From: Pezizomycotina sp. ARF18
Lineage: Eukaryota; Ascomycota
Assembly: GCA_002224055.1 (NCBI GenBank)
Contig: AZLU01000185.1
Location: 1 to 64,000, forward strand
Length of the DNA stretch: 64,000 nucleotides
Direction: 5' to 3'
Shown here: positions 1 to 13,400 of the stretch, piece after piece
How positions within the stretch are numbered: the stretch's first letter is position 1
Layout of the letters: every line of letters starts with the position of its first letter
Made by a program: the position numbers and the translations under genes
Notes under the pieces: model-generated
Seen by the model: the letters and a program-made list of their open reading frames with translations, nothing else
What the model was told of the DNA's origin: nothing
Databases searched by the model: none

Positions 1-700
1 GCCCACAGCAGCAGGTCGCCGCGCAGATTCGCCATCATCCGGAACCTCGAGGACGCCTGCCGCCCAAACGTCCTCTACCACCCGACCCCTGCAACATCAG
101 GCGAAGGTTTCGGCCGGATACCCGTTTTCACGGAGTTCGAGGAGGAGTGTGCGCCGCCCCGGGAAAGCTTCTCCGGGGCCGCCGGCGACCGAAACGGCCC
201 GCTCGCTACCGTCACCGGCATCATCGACTGGGGATGGCGCTATGGTCGTCCGGACGTACTCGCCCGCGCTCCCATGGTGGCTCTGGAACAACCGCACCTA
301 CCTTAACTGAACACCAAGAACAACTCCAAGGAACGACGATTTCGACCTTACCCGATCGGGGCTACGAAGGCGAGGACGGCCTTATTATGGGCGTGGTATA
401 AGGACGAGGCGGGCCAGGTCAATGCGCGGGTACCTGGAGGACGCATTTGGGAGAAGGGGAGGTTCGTGCGACGGTTTTGGAGATCGCTGCTTGCAGGCGT
501 GACCCTGGCCGGGTACGATGAGAAGGTTAGCCGGTTGTACCATGACTGGCAGGGGGTGAGGGACATGCATGTGGTGAAGAAGGCGGAAGAAGGACAGCAG
601 CCGCAGCAGCAGAAGCAGCAGCAGCCGCAGCAGCAGGAAAAGCGAAAGCAGGAAAGGGGACAGGAAGAGGCGGTTGTGGGGAGACGGTGGAGGTGTTGAG
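1..700 (+). pseudogene. Relic of fungal APH/kinase-like phosphotransferase (3' part)
   Basis: The window opens inside this gene. The first frame (1-306) carries GIIDW, the metal-binding equivalent of the kinase DFG segment in fungal aminoglycoside-phosphotransferase-like proteins, followed by DVLAR. About 130 bases on, another frame gives YLEDAFGRRG (about 428-457), and a third continues as GRFVRRFWRSLLAG. The related gene at 5.6-7.0 kb has YCEDAYGKRG followed by RYIRSLWRLL at the same place. The C-terminus runs into a Gln-rich tail coded by CAG repeats. Stops and frame changes separate the pieces, so it is a broken copy, or one with several sequence errors. Substrate unknown; members of this family rarely have known substrates. 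Confidence 0.55.
595..636 (+). repeat. CAG/CCG trinucleotide repeat (poly-Gln tail)
   Basis: An imperfect CAG run coding Gln with occasional Pro and Lys at the 3' end of the APH-like relic. It lies in the open frame 466-699. Confidence 0.8.
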
Positions 701-1995
701 GATTTGGAAGATGTTGGTCGGTTAGACTGGGTGGGTTGGGAGTGGCTGGGGACTGTTTTGTGATTTGTTTTGAGTTTATGAGTATGATATTGATGGATTC
801 TTGTTTTTTTTTTTTTTTTTTTTTAATTTGTTTTGCCATTCCTTTTCTTTCTAATAACAGTGATAATATTTGAAGCTTTTTTAAAGTTTAAAGACGCACC
901 TCCGACGATGGTTCGTTTTTTCAGACGGCAGAGATGGAAAATCGTGCTTGTGCAGGGCTGGCGGAAGAAGAATTTTCAAAGCGTCAAATCTGAGTTCAAT
1001 GGAGGGCTTGGAACACTCCAGAAAACTTTTTCAAATGTAATCGTGAAATTGAGTTTTGAAACGGATGGCGTTTTGGAGTTCTGGCGGATTCAAAGCAACA
1101 AGTGATCAAAACAAAACTCTGAACGACGGTAACACATGAAAGAAACCGAAACGAAGAAAAAAAATGAAAAAACATCTTCTGATCTGCGGAGGTTTGGAAA
1201 ACGCGACTTCTGAAGAAAGAGGGTTGTTTAATCGATGCTTCTTTTCCGCACTAAAACCGCAAGAACAATTTAGTAGAGGACTGAATATCCACGTACTTAG
1301 AAGATTGTTGATCCATTGGCTCTACGATCTTTGTAGTACGCCTCCCCGTACGTAGGGACTGATATTCTCTGACGAAAAAGAGACGGAAATAAGGGTAACA
1401 AAACTCGATTGTCTGTTGAGCCATCTCGGCAACGGAATCCAATGCTAGAGATCTGAATTTTTAAAAACAAAGTGACGACAAGAGTTAAAATAAGGACCTA
1501 TAGAGGGCACAGGCTGTATGGCCATTCGTCTTTGGAAACAAAAGTTTCCATGATTGCGCCAGGCTTTTATGTTTCGCATCCTCGTTCAAGGTTGACACGC
1601 TGGAATAATAAACGCGGCCAAGGTGAAACCTCTCTCTAGATCTGTGAAACTATCCGGAATATTGGAACCGTGGGCCGGCGGGGCCAAACTGCAAGAAAAA
1701 TTCCACTATGAAACTCTCTGGAGAGGAGGAAGTTGTTTCCTTCTCATGGGACCAAGGTATTTTGAATTTGAATGGTGTATCAGTATCCATTCGGTTCTCC
1801 GCCGGACTTAAAAGATATGCACGAGCCTATCTGTGATTCAAGGTGTGTTTCCGTACTCCGAACACTCCCTCCTTTGCGAAACTGCACATTCCATTCCTAG
1901 ATCCATATCCGAAACACCCCCCACCGGAAAGGAGGTTCTCTATTCCCTAGAACCCGCACCCTCATTATCTATCACCACCATCGATCTGTAAGGCA
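701..1995. other. Intergenic, no gene seen
   Basis: Only short open frames without recognisable motifs on either strand. A run of 21 T lies at 804-824. Confidence 0.5.
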
Positions 1996-3183
1996 ATGCC
2001 TCCGCTTCCAGACGCCCACAGCTGCCCCACCTACGGCGGCGTCGCCCGTCTCAACGACATCCGCCACAGCATCAACGACCGCCTGGCCACGGACGAAGTC
2101 GCCGTGCGCATCACCACGTAAAACCTCGGCAACGCCGACGCCTGGCCCCGGCCAACAACGACATCTTCAGGAATGACGTCCCGGATGTCGCTCACTGCCC
2201 CGGCCGATTTTCTGCGTCGAGCCCGAAGAAGCACTAGACAGCTGGTTGCCGACAACCGCTTCCTAACCCTCTCCACGCGCTACCGTATAACGCCCGCAGC
2301 CGTCATTTTCATTTGGCGGGGATGTAGCCCTGCAATAACCCTAATCCGAATATACCCGCGGGTCTGATGGACCCAGGACCGGAACGGGCGGTAGATTGGA
2401 GCGGCGCATTACACATTCTGGGCGCCCTCGTGCCTTCTCTGGTCGAGGTTTTCCCCGGCGGACGGCACGTATGATGGAACCGACTCGAAAATCGACCGGT
2501 CGTAGACGAAAACGCCGGGGTTATCAAGAATTTTCGCAATGCACAGGACGTACAACCCCGCGAACGACCCGGCCGCTTACCACGTCCGCGCTTAAATGAT
2601 GTGTTACCGCCGTATTCGACGACTGCGGATGCGCACCGCCGAACGCGGTACCGCACCCCGCGACGGAATACGGCTGGATATGGCGCCAGCGTCGCACCAC
2701 CCCCCCGACGGACTGGGTACCCGTAACCGTCTACCTCGCACCCATGAGCATCGACACAATAGTCCGGACATCCGGCAAGGTCTCCAAGTCGTTCGTCGAC
2801 CAAGACTCCCCGATCTACAATCCCGCGACTGGTTCGATTTTGCAAGTCAACCCGATGCGCCAATTACGGTTTAAACTCCTTATTATCCACGGCGAAGGGC
2901 CGGAGGATAGGCGCTGCTGACGGAGATGTACGCCGAGGCGCGTAACACCGACGTGGGGACGGAAGGGATGTATGGCGTACGCGGGTGGAGGGAGGTTCTG
3001 TTGATATTCCAGATGGAGGATAACGATGGGTTTCCGGCGGAGGTCAACGTTGAGGTTAGGAAGGTTTTGGAGAGGGTGTTGGAGTTTAGTGATGAGTACT
3101 GGGGCGGGTACGTTCGTGGGGCCTATGGGGCAGGAGTATTTTGGGAGGAATCCAGCGGGGCAGTGGGGCGGCGGAGTGATTGA
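1996..3183 (+). pseudogene. Eroded unrecognised gene
   Basis: From the ATG at 1996 an open start (MPPLPDAHSCPTYGGVARLN) runs about 40 codons to a stop. Further coding-like stretches follow in other frames, such as DWSGALHILGALVPSLVEVF near 2400, WVPVTVYLAPMSIDTIVRTS near 2720, and a final open frame at 2926-3183 rich in Glu and Val with DEYWGGYVRGAYGAG near its end. The stretches lie in order on the plus strand, have high GC and read like one diverged globular protein of about 350-390 residues broken by stops and frame changes. I do not recognise the family. It may be a dead accessory gene, or a live one with introns and sequence errors. Confidence 0.35.
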
Positions 3184-3240
3184 CCTGAGGAAAGGAGGCA
3201 ACAAGAAGCGCCAAAAGGAGGTTAAGAGAGGATAGAGTCA

Positions 3241-4366
3241 TCCCGAAAAGAGGGTAATTCGGGAACTTTCTAGCAGAAAAAAACTTGCACCGACTCGGAT
3301 TTGATCGCTTTCGGACGTCGTCCAGTATCTGCTCTTTTCATTCGACCATAACCGCCGGTAATTTCTGTCGATATTTCTTTGTGTGAATCATAACTGGGTT
3401 ATGGCCTTTTTTCCTAAGTTTTATTGAGCATAGGCAGATTTCTGTGTGAATGCAAGTTCCTTATGGCTGACGGACTATAAGTTCCATTGTGTGCACATCA
3501 TTGATTTTGCGCTTCTACTTCTACGATGTCAAGACTTTATTCTATATCACAGGCTATATCGTCCTCTACTACCAAACTTTAAAAAAAAAAAAAAGGAATC
3601 TTTTTCTGGATCTTCCGCAACGAAGCGATCATTATTTTACAGATTAAATGATATCCCGAAACGAGAAAACTACTCGTAATGTACAGAGTACTTGATCAAG
3701 AATAAATGGCGTATATACTTAATAGCGTAGATATACAATCCCCTATGTCGTACAATGAAAATCAAGGTTTGTATGTTAAGCCAGTCGGGGAAAAATATCA
3801 GAAGACCAAAGAGAAAACAAAAGCGCAGGACAAGAAGCTCATATTGGGCAACATCCAACACCCCACAGAGAAGACACATAGCTCAGGACAAAGATCAGAA
3901 CAAACTAGCGACTTTCTGACGATTTCAAATCAAGGTCGGGTTGCAAAGTGTAAGAGCTAGTAACTCTCAGCAAGTATACGACAAGGATGTGGTCTTTTGA
4001 CCCGAGGACAACTTTGCAATATTGTCGAAGTCGGGCCTTAGCATCCAATTTGAGTATCGTCCATCGCCTCAGGATATTGTCAACAGCGTATCGGATGGCG
4101 ACTGAGGCTCCAGAAGTAGCGATCCAGAGAGCGGAATGACAAAGCATGACCCCAACAGCGCCCTCCACGGACATAATTGCGGACAATTCTCAGCGCACCA
4201 ATAATATTGCCCAAGTTCAATACCTATCCTACGCGTACTCAGTTCAACATCAATCCTTAAGCACAAGTGTGGGATATAGGACCATAAGTTTGACATAGAT
4301 ATTATGACGGATTTCTTTCTTGACCTCGGTTTACATGATAATCAAAACTACCGTCCGAAAATACAT
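3241..4366. other. Intergenic, no gene seen
   Basis: AT-richer than the flanks, with only short unsupported open frames. An A-tract lies near 3580-3595. Confidence 0.5.
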
Positions 4367-4374
4367 TATAAATA
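4367..4374 (+). promoter_or_regulatory. Candidate TATA box
   Basis: TATAAATA lies 47-54 bp before the ATG at 4421, a plausible core promoter for the small Cys-rich relic. Confidence 0.35.
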
Positions 4375-4420
4375 GCACCATCCATTACCAATCCATCTGA
4401 CAATACTACAATATTTTTCA

Positions 4421-4775
4421 ATGCGCCTTATCTCAGATTATCCTGGTGATAATTCCTTAGATACCTACAAGCAGTCCATATACTCATACGACACCAGTAG
4501 ACGAATTCACACCGGTCTCAGAATTCCACGGAATCCGTCCGTGCTCTCAAGGTGGTTAAAAGGATCATTGTCCCTTGCGCAAATTAGGTGACTGTAAAAC
4601 AGCAGAAACCGTCTTCAAGAAGCCCTACAGTGCGACCTACCAATGCTTCCGTCCTGAGCACAAGGCAGCCTATACACCCGATATCGATCCAGGTTGCCAT
4701 AGTTGTATAGCCATGTTCAATTGCAAGAAAGGTAGGAGCAAAAGAAGCGCAGAATCGCTAGAGAGTTGGAGGTGA
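4421..4775 (+). pseudogene. Relic of small cysteine-rich protein
   Basis: After the TATA-like box, the ATG at 4421 (MRLISDYPGDN) opens a 57-codon frame. A different frame then shows clustered cysteines: GIRPC, a stop, DHCPLRKLGDC, SATYQCFRPEH, DIDPGCHSC and FNCKKG, ending at a stop at 4773-4775. Seven cysteines in about 70 residues is typical of small secreted fungal proteins, but no clear signal peptide survives and the frames do not join. It could instead be an intron-containing gene. The call rests on cysteine density and promoter position only. Confidence 0.3.
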
Positions 4776-5510
4776 GCGCCAGACGGAGAAAAAAAACAGA
4801 CTAGCAAGCGCTGACACAGGAAATAGGCGACCATCTATGTTCCCTGCTACGTTGGTTGCATATGCACACGCCGAAATTTGGTGCCGGCTTACCGGCACAT
4901 GAAAATTTCTAAAAACTTACAAAGTGTAATAAGCCAGGCATTAAATTACAAGCCACACTGCGTGGGGAAATCGATTTCGAGATACCGTTCTTTTTTTTTT
5001 TTGTTTTTAGAGATTCGAACCAGATTGCGTTTGTCACAACCCGTTCTATCAAATCAGTATATTAGCAATGAACTCCATGTGTTTTCTAGCGCACCACTAT
5101 AATAATTTTGCGAATACGGTTATATAGAGCTATCAACTTCATATACGCTCTTCGCCATACGAGCAAAGTTCAAATATCCGAGATCGCCAAAAATTAGATA
5201 CTCCGCGAGGACCGATACCTAGTTGAAACTCCTCCAACAATGAGTCTCAAATCATCAGTTTCTCGGCCCCCTAACGGCAGTCAGTCTCTCCGAGCCAATA
5301 TGTTAGTAGTACTATAGTTTGGGGAATGTAAAATGCCAGGGCATGCAAGCGGATTCTTATAAAGCCCGTATCAGTCGTACCACCTCGACAACGCAGGACG
5401 GAAAGTGGGAGCTATTAATATGATATATAATCCCTGAATATCTTGTGTTGGTGGTCCTTAATAGGACACCTGAGCAGAGACCTCTTCGAAATATAGTCAC
5501 TCTATTCGCC

Positions 5511-5542
<32 letters not shown>

Positions 5543-5597
5543 CCGTGGTGGTCAAGTCACCATCGTCCACTAAACAAGTAAACAACATAAGTCAAGA
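4776..5597. other. Intergenic with long C tract
   Basis: No gene supported. It contains a 29-base C run. A tRNA T-loop-like string near 5006-5020 has no matching tRNA fold around it. Confidence 0.5.
5512..5540. repeat. Poly-C tract of 29 bases
   Basis: Twenty-nine consecutive C on the plus strand. Such tracts are often length-variable and miscalled, so the true length is uncertain. Confidence 0.9.
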
Positions 5598-5642
5598 TGA
5601 CCTTCAGATATCCCCGAGTCCCAGAAATAGGGATATTCGTCG

Positions 5643-6969
5643 TTGCCCTTAAACGAATTGCCTTCATCGTGTTCATCTCAGTCAAACCCAACGGAGGATA
5701 ATCCGATACCTCTTCCAAGTATCTGTAGACTCACTCGAGGAGTTAGCAAATCGCTTTTTGCCAACATTCAACGGCTGTCCCAGCCCAGTTACACCGTTGA
5801 AGATGCTACTACGCTTCAACTTGAAGGCACTTGCGATTATATATTTCGGCAAAAATAAAGCTTAATAGCGAACAGGCTGGGTCAACGCCACACAGAACCT
5901 GCTTCTTCATAATGGATTCCCAACCGATGATTATGGCAAACCTATTCACCACCTCGCTGCAACCTTGGGCTTTTTGCAAAGCCAGTCGCTCAGCTTCGGC
6001 ATACCAGAGGTACTCGAATACGATGTGCGGAATGGGAAGGAAAACCATTAGGATGACGATACAATCTTCTAAAGCATCTAAATGGTTTCGCACTTGCTCC
6101 GTGTTACCATAAACTCACTTTTTCCCAGAAGAAAGGCATTGTTCAACAAATAGTTGACATTATCATTGAACTAGAAACGATAACGTTTCCTACAGCTGGC
6201 CGGCTGGTAGCAAACAACAGTATGCCGGATGAGTTAGCTCTCGGCGACCCTACCACGGCGAGTACGCTGAAAACGGATTGAAGGTCGCAGGTTTTGGCAT
6301 GAGCATCATGGACCTTTTCATGCCAACTGAGCCGGCTCGTACTCCACCACCGGGACATGTATCCGAGAAACATCTTCGTCAGCAGTGACGTACCTACTCA
6401 ACCCTGCGATGTCTGCGCCGAGAATACCACGGTAGAGCTTGAGGGTGAGACTTGCCTACCAGTCGACTGCTATGATAGAGCAATCAACCCCAATGCAAAG
6501 TTCAAGGCCGAAGGAATCATTGACTGGGACCAAACCATGGCTGTGCCCACAGTCTTGGCAAGGAAGCCGCCCGCATGGCTCTGGCGGAGAGACGACCGCC
6601 ATTGGCTAGACCACGGTGGTCATTGCGACTGCGACCTCGAGGATGCAGACATGCATTTTAGCGACGTGTACGCTGACGGGACACCTCCCTCCGAAGAAGA
6701 TTGCAGCTTGAAAGCTTATTTTGATGATATGATCGAGAAGCGAATTCCTGGCTACTGCGAGGATGCTTATGGGAAAAGAGGAGATACATTCGCTCCTTGT
6801 GGAGGTTGTTGTTCGAAGATTTCCCTAGCACCGCGGACAGATTGAGATTAAAAAAACTCCTCGAGGATTTTGAAAAGGACTATGGCGCGGTCGAACGAAA
6901 CGAAAAAGAAGAGCTAGTCCTACAATGGCTCGCAGATGGGATGTCAGATTGTGACGGTACTGGTGGGTA
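5643..6969 (+). pseudogene. Fungal APH/kinase-like phosphotransferase, frame-broken
   Basis: Landmarks of the fungal aminoglycoside-phosphotransferase-like fold appear in order. YTVEDATTLQLEG (about 5795) resembles the N-lobe start. LAATLGFLQSQ followed by GIPEVLEYD (about 5950-6025) resembles the segment leading to the hinge. HHRDMYPRN (6345-6371) is the catalytic loop HxDxxPxN. GIIDWDQTM then VLARKPPAWLW (about 6513-6575) is the metal-binding Asp and its family-specific follow-up. YFDDMIEKRIPGYCEDAYG is the helical C-terminus. The longest intact frame is 6357-6845. One frame change near 6780 links to a C-terminal tail ending at 6969. The N-lobe part is more damaged. It may be a decayed member of an expanded subtelomere-type family, or a gene with sequence errors. 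Substrate unknown. Confidence 0.6.
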
Positions 6970-7413
6970 GTATCGAAGGCAATACAAACCTAGATGACGC
7001 CTAACCGCTGCAGTAAGCCTTTACGGAAAGGATGATTTCAGAGACTCCAAACATCGCTCATCGTAAGTACACCAATGTTGGTAGTAACATCCTTATTATG
7101 ATTGAAATTAAACATCGAAGTATATAATTTATAAGTAGATGTGGTTAAAAAGGAAGTCTTTCTATACACTATTCCTTGAGTCCAAGTCTCGACTAGCTTA
7201 TTGAAGCGCCAGGGTATCTGGAAATAAACTTCCATGAATCTGATTTCCGTATTAAAGTACTTTAGTTTACAAAAAAATTATTATATCGTAGCCTCTCACC
7301 GTATTGATACTGTACAAGGATTAAAAACAAAATTCAAAAATTCATGCAGTGCAAATAGCTGTGGTGGAATGATAGTGCGGGAATAAATCAACACGCAATG
7401 AATCTATCAGCTC
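6970..7413. other. Intergenic between APH relic and PKS-NRPS end
   Basis: AT-rich, no gene seen. It holds the 3' flank of the minus-strand PKS-NRPS. Confidence 0.5.
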
Positions 7414-10400
7414 TTACTGCGCTTTCAACAACAGAGGGAGGAGATAGATAGGACCCTTCCGGCTCCCGATAGCATCCAAAGTGGCGGTGACAAACTCAGA
7501 AACTCCGATCTGCTTGGCCCGAACGGTCCATTCGGCTACGGGAAGTTCTTCGAAAGGACATCCTTCTTCAGCTTCAAAGTGATCCTTTAGTTCTTTCGGA
7601 GCGACACTGTGTCCGCTAGTATGATGGACGAAAGAGAGGAGATTTTCCTCACAGCTGCTGGCCGGGACTTTTCGTTTAAGTTCGCGGAGGATCCCATCGG
7701 CGATGACGTCTGCGGGAGCGTAGTCGATGAAACCCTGCGCGTTTTCCAGGATAGGAACCGCTTTGAGTACCCGGCTGTACTTCAGAATCGAGTTTATCAC
7801 GTCCGTGGCGGGAGCGCTTTCGCTGACCGCAGCGCAGGCTCGGTGGATGCAGACGGGTAACCGAAGCTTCTCCGATACCTTCTCGAGGTACCGCTCGCAT
7901 GCCCATTTTGCCGCTGCCAAGCCCTCACTCCCATCCGTCGGAGGGGCCATTGGCCGACGGAAGCTTCTTCCAGACTAGTTTTGCCAGAAAATGGGACAAC
8001 GCGCCCGCTCGAGATGAGGTGGATGGGTATTCGCCGGGGCGCTGCGATCTTAACGAGCTGTTTGGTAAACGTAACGGACCTCTCACGAATGGATTGATAT
8101 GAATTTAACAACGACCCACTCACGCCGGCGTGGACAATGACATGAACCTCTCTGGATAACTTGCTGATATCTGCCTCGCTGAGGCCGAGGTTCGGCATCA
8201 TTACGCTGCCGACGTGCGTCTCCACCTTTGCGTAATCCGGCGTGTTGTTTACGGGACTGAACTCATCTACCTTAGGCACAGCGATGCAGTGCACTTTCGC
8301 GACGGTGTCATCTTCCACCAGCATACGGAGCAGCGTTCGGCCGAAGAACTCTGTAGACCCTGTTAGCAGAACCACCTTACCCTTGGACGGCGGCTCTGAG
8401 GCCTCGAAATATTGGATTCGGAGAAGCTCGTCGGAGACCGCTGTTTCGGCTTCCCAGTCAATGGCATCATGCAGTGATTCCGTAGAGGCCTAATCGCAAA
8501 TTAGCGTAAGCAAAATCGGATTCTAATAGGAAAACTTACCTTTTCTGCCAATCTCTCCTCTTCAGTTTTGTTCTTCTTGACGTCTATGCGTGCCGCCATG
8601 CTTCGCAGCGCGTCATATTGAAATAGTTCTGCGAGACCGACGTCGACTTGAAAAGCTTCCCAAATGCTGGCCTGAAGTTTCATGACGAGGATCGAATTAC
8701 CCCCGAGATGGAAAAAGCCTGTCTCGTGGTTAATTTGAACAGTTTCAGTCACCGATGACTGCAGAATCTCCCTCCACAGCGATTTCAATTTTGATTCAGT
8801 GGTGGTAAGGTCCGCCGCTTCCTGCGAAATATCCATGGCGGGGAGTTGAAGAGTATCGATGGCGTCTCTGTCCTTCTTCCCGTTGGCATTTGTTGGAATG
8901 CGCTCAACCGGTACCATCATCGCCGGCATCATGTACGATGGCAATGGAAGGTTGAAGAGAAGCTCCTTCAGGAACCTCGCGGGATTGCTTGGCGTACTAC
9001 CCGATGAAAAGACGACAAAAGCGACGAGGAATTGCGGATCCCCGCGTACCGAGAGAGTCGCATCGGCTAGACAGCCACGGGCGGCGTCGAGGATAGTGTT
9101 CGCGATATCGTCAAGCTCGATGCGGAATCCTCTGAGTTTGATTTGTGAGTCGCCGTCCATACGGCCAAGGAAAACAATTGACCCATCCTCAAGCATGCGA
9201 CCTTTATCGCCGCTTCTATAGAGCTTAGTCCAACCAAGAGCGGCATCTTCCGACGAAGCAAAAGGGTTTTTGACGAACTTGCTTTCGGTCAGCTTAAGGT
9301 TATTAATGTATCCAAGACTGTTGTTCGCTCCTGAAACACAAATCTCGCCTGGAAAACCGGTCGGCACCGGCCTCAATTGCTCGTCCAGGATAAAGACAGA
9401 GATGTTTGGTAATGGGCGGCCGATGGTAGGGTATTCGTGTCCTGTCCCACTCTGGATATTGGTGTAGCATACATCCGTCTTCGTGAAGATACCGAGTTCT
9501 GTCGGGCCGAAACAATCCATAAGTGACAGGGTTGTAAGGCCCAGCTGTTGAAACTGTCGCTGGAGGTGCAAAGTCATGTTCTCACCGGCTGACCAAGCTA
9601 GTTTCCAATTGAGCACCGTTTGAGATGCAGATCACCATATTGGAGAAGAATGGAATACTCTGTGGCGTAGCTAGGGTGAATGTGATTTTTCGTCAAGCAT
9701 CAGTTCTGCTAGCTTCTTGGCTTGTACGCGGATAGTTCGCGGCGCGACTATCAATTTTCCGCCGCCAAGCAGAGCACGGAAAATTTGGTACAGAGAAAGG
9801 TCAAATCCGAGAGAGCTCTGCTGTAAGACAACTTCCTTACCACCGCCGGTGTACTGGTCTTCCAGCGTTCCGCTCATCGCATTGAGTAAATTGGTTTGTG
9901 TGAGCAGGATTCCCTTTGGACTTCCGGTAGATCCGCTGGTGTACAATGCGAAAGCTGGGAGGCCCATTTCTGAACGGTCTTCCACCGTAGACACGGATCC
10001 GTACGTAGCCGCTAAGCATGACACATTGATGATTGGCGACCCTTCCACACCCAGATTGCGGGCCAGATGTAGAGTATCCGGTTGACAGATTACAGCCGAC
10101 GGCTGGCAATTTTGGGAAATAACAGCCAGACGCGCAGGCGCATTCTGGACATCGAGCGGTGTGTATATAGCGCCCAGCCTCGATATCGCCAAGAGAGACG
10201 CTATGCTATCACTCGACGGTTCCATGAGAACGGCGACGTACGACCCGACCGTCACTCCGGCGGCTGATAATGCCCCGGCAATGGTATAACTCCTCTGTGT
10301 GAGCTGGGTGTACGTCAGGATGTTGCCGTATCCATCCTTGACAGCAATATCATCACCTTGCCTCTCTGCAACGGCATCGACGTGACAGCTTAGGGTCGAT

Positions 10401-13400
10401 TGAAAACTTGTCGGCATCCTTTGACCAGCTACCAGAGAGATGCCTAACCTAGCGTCTAAATTGCTATACAGATTATACGTGTCGAGCGTTTGCAGAGGTG
10501 ATTCTGATATTTCGTGCAATAAATGAATATAACTCTTCATCAGTATGTTGCAGGCATCAGCGGAGTAGAGGTCGTCTCGCATGGATATCGATAGGTAGCA
10601 TGTCTCCTTTGTCGGCTCCGTAACGCTCATATAAAGGTCGTAAGGGAGGATAGCGTCATTTACCCCTCGTGGCCGAATTTCGCTCTCTCCAAGGGCAGCT
10701 TGCGGAAGTGTTCCCATTCGGTAGTTGACGAGCACTTGGAATAGAGGCGTATGACTTTGAGATCTTGGCACGTTCAGCTCATCCAATAACGCTTCAAATG
10801 GCAATCTCGAGTTAGCGAGGGCGGCAAGGGCCTTCTGGGCTGTAGTCTTGGCGATATTGGATAAGAGCTCTTCGGAGCGATGTCGCTGGAAGCGCAGAGG
10901 GAGGATATTCAAAAAGACACCGATAGTGTTGAGAAATTTCCGCTCCGTCCTATTGGCATCCGCGATGCCGATGCAAACCTCATCCGTAGAGAGGAGCTTG
11001 AATAGAAGCGCCTGAAGTACTGTCAGGTGAAAATGAAACGGCGTGATACCCAGTTCTTGACTAGCCTTCTTCATCCTCCAAGCCTGCTGGGGAGATAATT
11101 CGCTGTGGCAGTATGGGTACCGTACACGTTAGTTACGGAACGCGAGCGGACTCGGGAGAAGCCGAATAACGGTAATGTTGGCGGAAGATCTGGGAACTCT
11201 TTCTTCCAGAATGTTATTTCATCTGCCAATTGTCCGCTCTTAACTCGGTTCCTCTGGCTCGTAGCATAGTCAAAATAATGCGCAACGTCCGGATTCAACG
11301 GTCGCATTTCGTATGCTTGGGTAAGTTCGCGAAGGAACAGGAAAAAGCTCGACCCATCCATAAGGATGTGATGATAGCCGAATACCATCGTACTCCAAGA
11401 TGATGAACGACGCAAGAGAGTGGCGAGGCAAGTGTTCCCTTTCTCCAGGTCAAAGACGTAGCTTCTTATACGATCAATCTCCTCCACTACATCGGCATCG
11501 CTGGTAATTTCCTTTTCTTCCAACGCGACCGACGGTTCCTCAAGGACGCTCTGCATTCCTTCACCACTTTCGGGATGCATGAAAAAACGTGTTCGGAATA
11601 TTTCATGCCGAGAGATGACGGTTCGAAAGGCTTTCTTCAGCCGTGCAATCTGGGTCGGACCTTTGATATCGTAGGCGAGAACGACATTGTAGGTCGATGG
11701 GTTATCAGAGTACGCTTTCAGGAACCATAGCCTCGATTGGGCGTAGGACATTTGCGCCTCTCTCCCGAATCCCGACTCTTCGGAGGTTTTGGCATTCGCC
11801 GATACTGTGTCTAAGCTTGAAGGTTTTCCCATTGCTTCCTCCAAAGCTGATACAGCGCCGGACTTAGACTCAACTTCGAGTATAGGATCCTGCTGCATAG
11901 TGCCATTGTCATGATTCTTGTTATGGGTATATCAGTATCACGTTATCTAATTTGGGAGAAGGATATTCGTACCTTGTTCGATCCAACATTCTCCGTCTGT
12001 TCCGCCGCGAGTCCATTGGAGACGTTCACATCCAGGCCGCTATCGCTAGACGCGTTGTCGGACCGGTCCTCGATATCTTTGGCCTCCTTACCATCGCTAT
12101 CCATAGCAGGAGTTCCAGGACCTATAGCTAACGCGCTCGTTGGCAATTCCTTTTCTCCGACGGCAGTCTCGTCTCCTGAGCCTTTGGGCAATTAGTTTCG
12201 GACCTAGAAAGACCTCGACGCAGTTATGAATATCTTACCTCCTTTTTCCCGCGAAGCGAAAAGCTTTTCCACGACCTCCTCACAGAGTTCTGCCGCGCTG
12301 CTACCACTAAGAACCTTCATGACAGGTATATCGATCTTCGTTTCCTTGATAAACCACGATCTGATCTCGATGGCCACCAATGAATCGATTCCCAGTTGCA
12401 TTAAGGGCGCCCTTGGGAAGATATCACTCTCACTAATCTGTAGCATCTTGGCGAGCTTCATAATGAAGGCCTTTTGAAGGATTTCGTTAGCTTCTTCTGC
12501 GCTTGCCGCTCCGGCGAGCTGCTGGCTTATCTGGGCAACAACGGCCACTCCCTCCTGTACATCATCGTCGTCTTTGGGTCTGCAATGCGAAAATCTGGGG
12601 TTGTAAAACCACGGCGGTCGCTCGTCGTCAAGGTATCGGCTAACTGCCAGGCCCACCAGTAGCTCCGGGCATTGTCCCGAGTCCGGTCGGCCTGCCACGA
12701 TGGCTTCAGCGAAAATATGATGGAATTCAGCCTCGGAGATCGAAAGGCAGTGGTTCTTTTCCGAAGATACTCTTCCAGGTTCTTTCCAGACCGAGAGACG
12801 TAGCCTACTTCCGCGAGCATGCCAAGGTCAATCACAGATGCAGTAAGACCATTTTTCCTTCGTTGGTGGGTAACACCTGCCATGAACATGTTGGCGGCTG
12901 CGTAATTGGACTGGCCGGGGTAGCCAGCGATCGCGGAGACGGATGACAACATGACAAAGAAGTCTAGGGACACTCCATCGAACAGATCGTTGAGATTTTC
13001 GGTGCCTTCGACTTTCGGCCCCAAAACATCGGCCATTTCCTCAAAGCTCATATCGACAAAGAGGCTATCCCGGAGAACCATGGCCGCGTTGACGACACCG
13101 CCAATTGCGGGCATTTTCTTGCAGATGTCGGAATGAACCGAACGAAGTGCTTGCTTTTCGTTACATCCATCGAATAGACCTTGACGTTCGCTCCTGTGCT
13201 GCGCGCTTCTTCCAGCCATTTAGGGTTCACAACCCCGGTTCGACTTGTGAGTACCAGATTCCGAGCTCCATTGCGGATCATCCAGCTTCCGAGTGAAACG
13301 CCGAGTCGCCAGTCATGCCAACCAATAGGTAAGTTTTGTCTTCGTACAAGAGATCCCTGGGATTAATTTGCTTCACAGTCGTCAGGTAAAAGTCTCTGCC

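Noticed and set aside
2309-2863. 184-codon minus-strand open frame
   Set aside because: It is antisense to the eroded high-GC plus-strand gene, has no motif or start context, and is best explained as a GC-driven shadow frame.
5000-5030. tRNA T-loop-like string (GGTTCGAATC on the minus strand)
   Set aside because: No acceptor stem, D-arm or anticodon arm can be folded around it.
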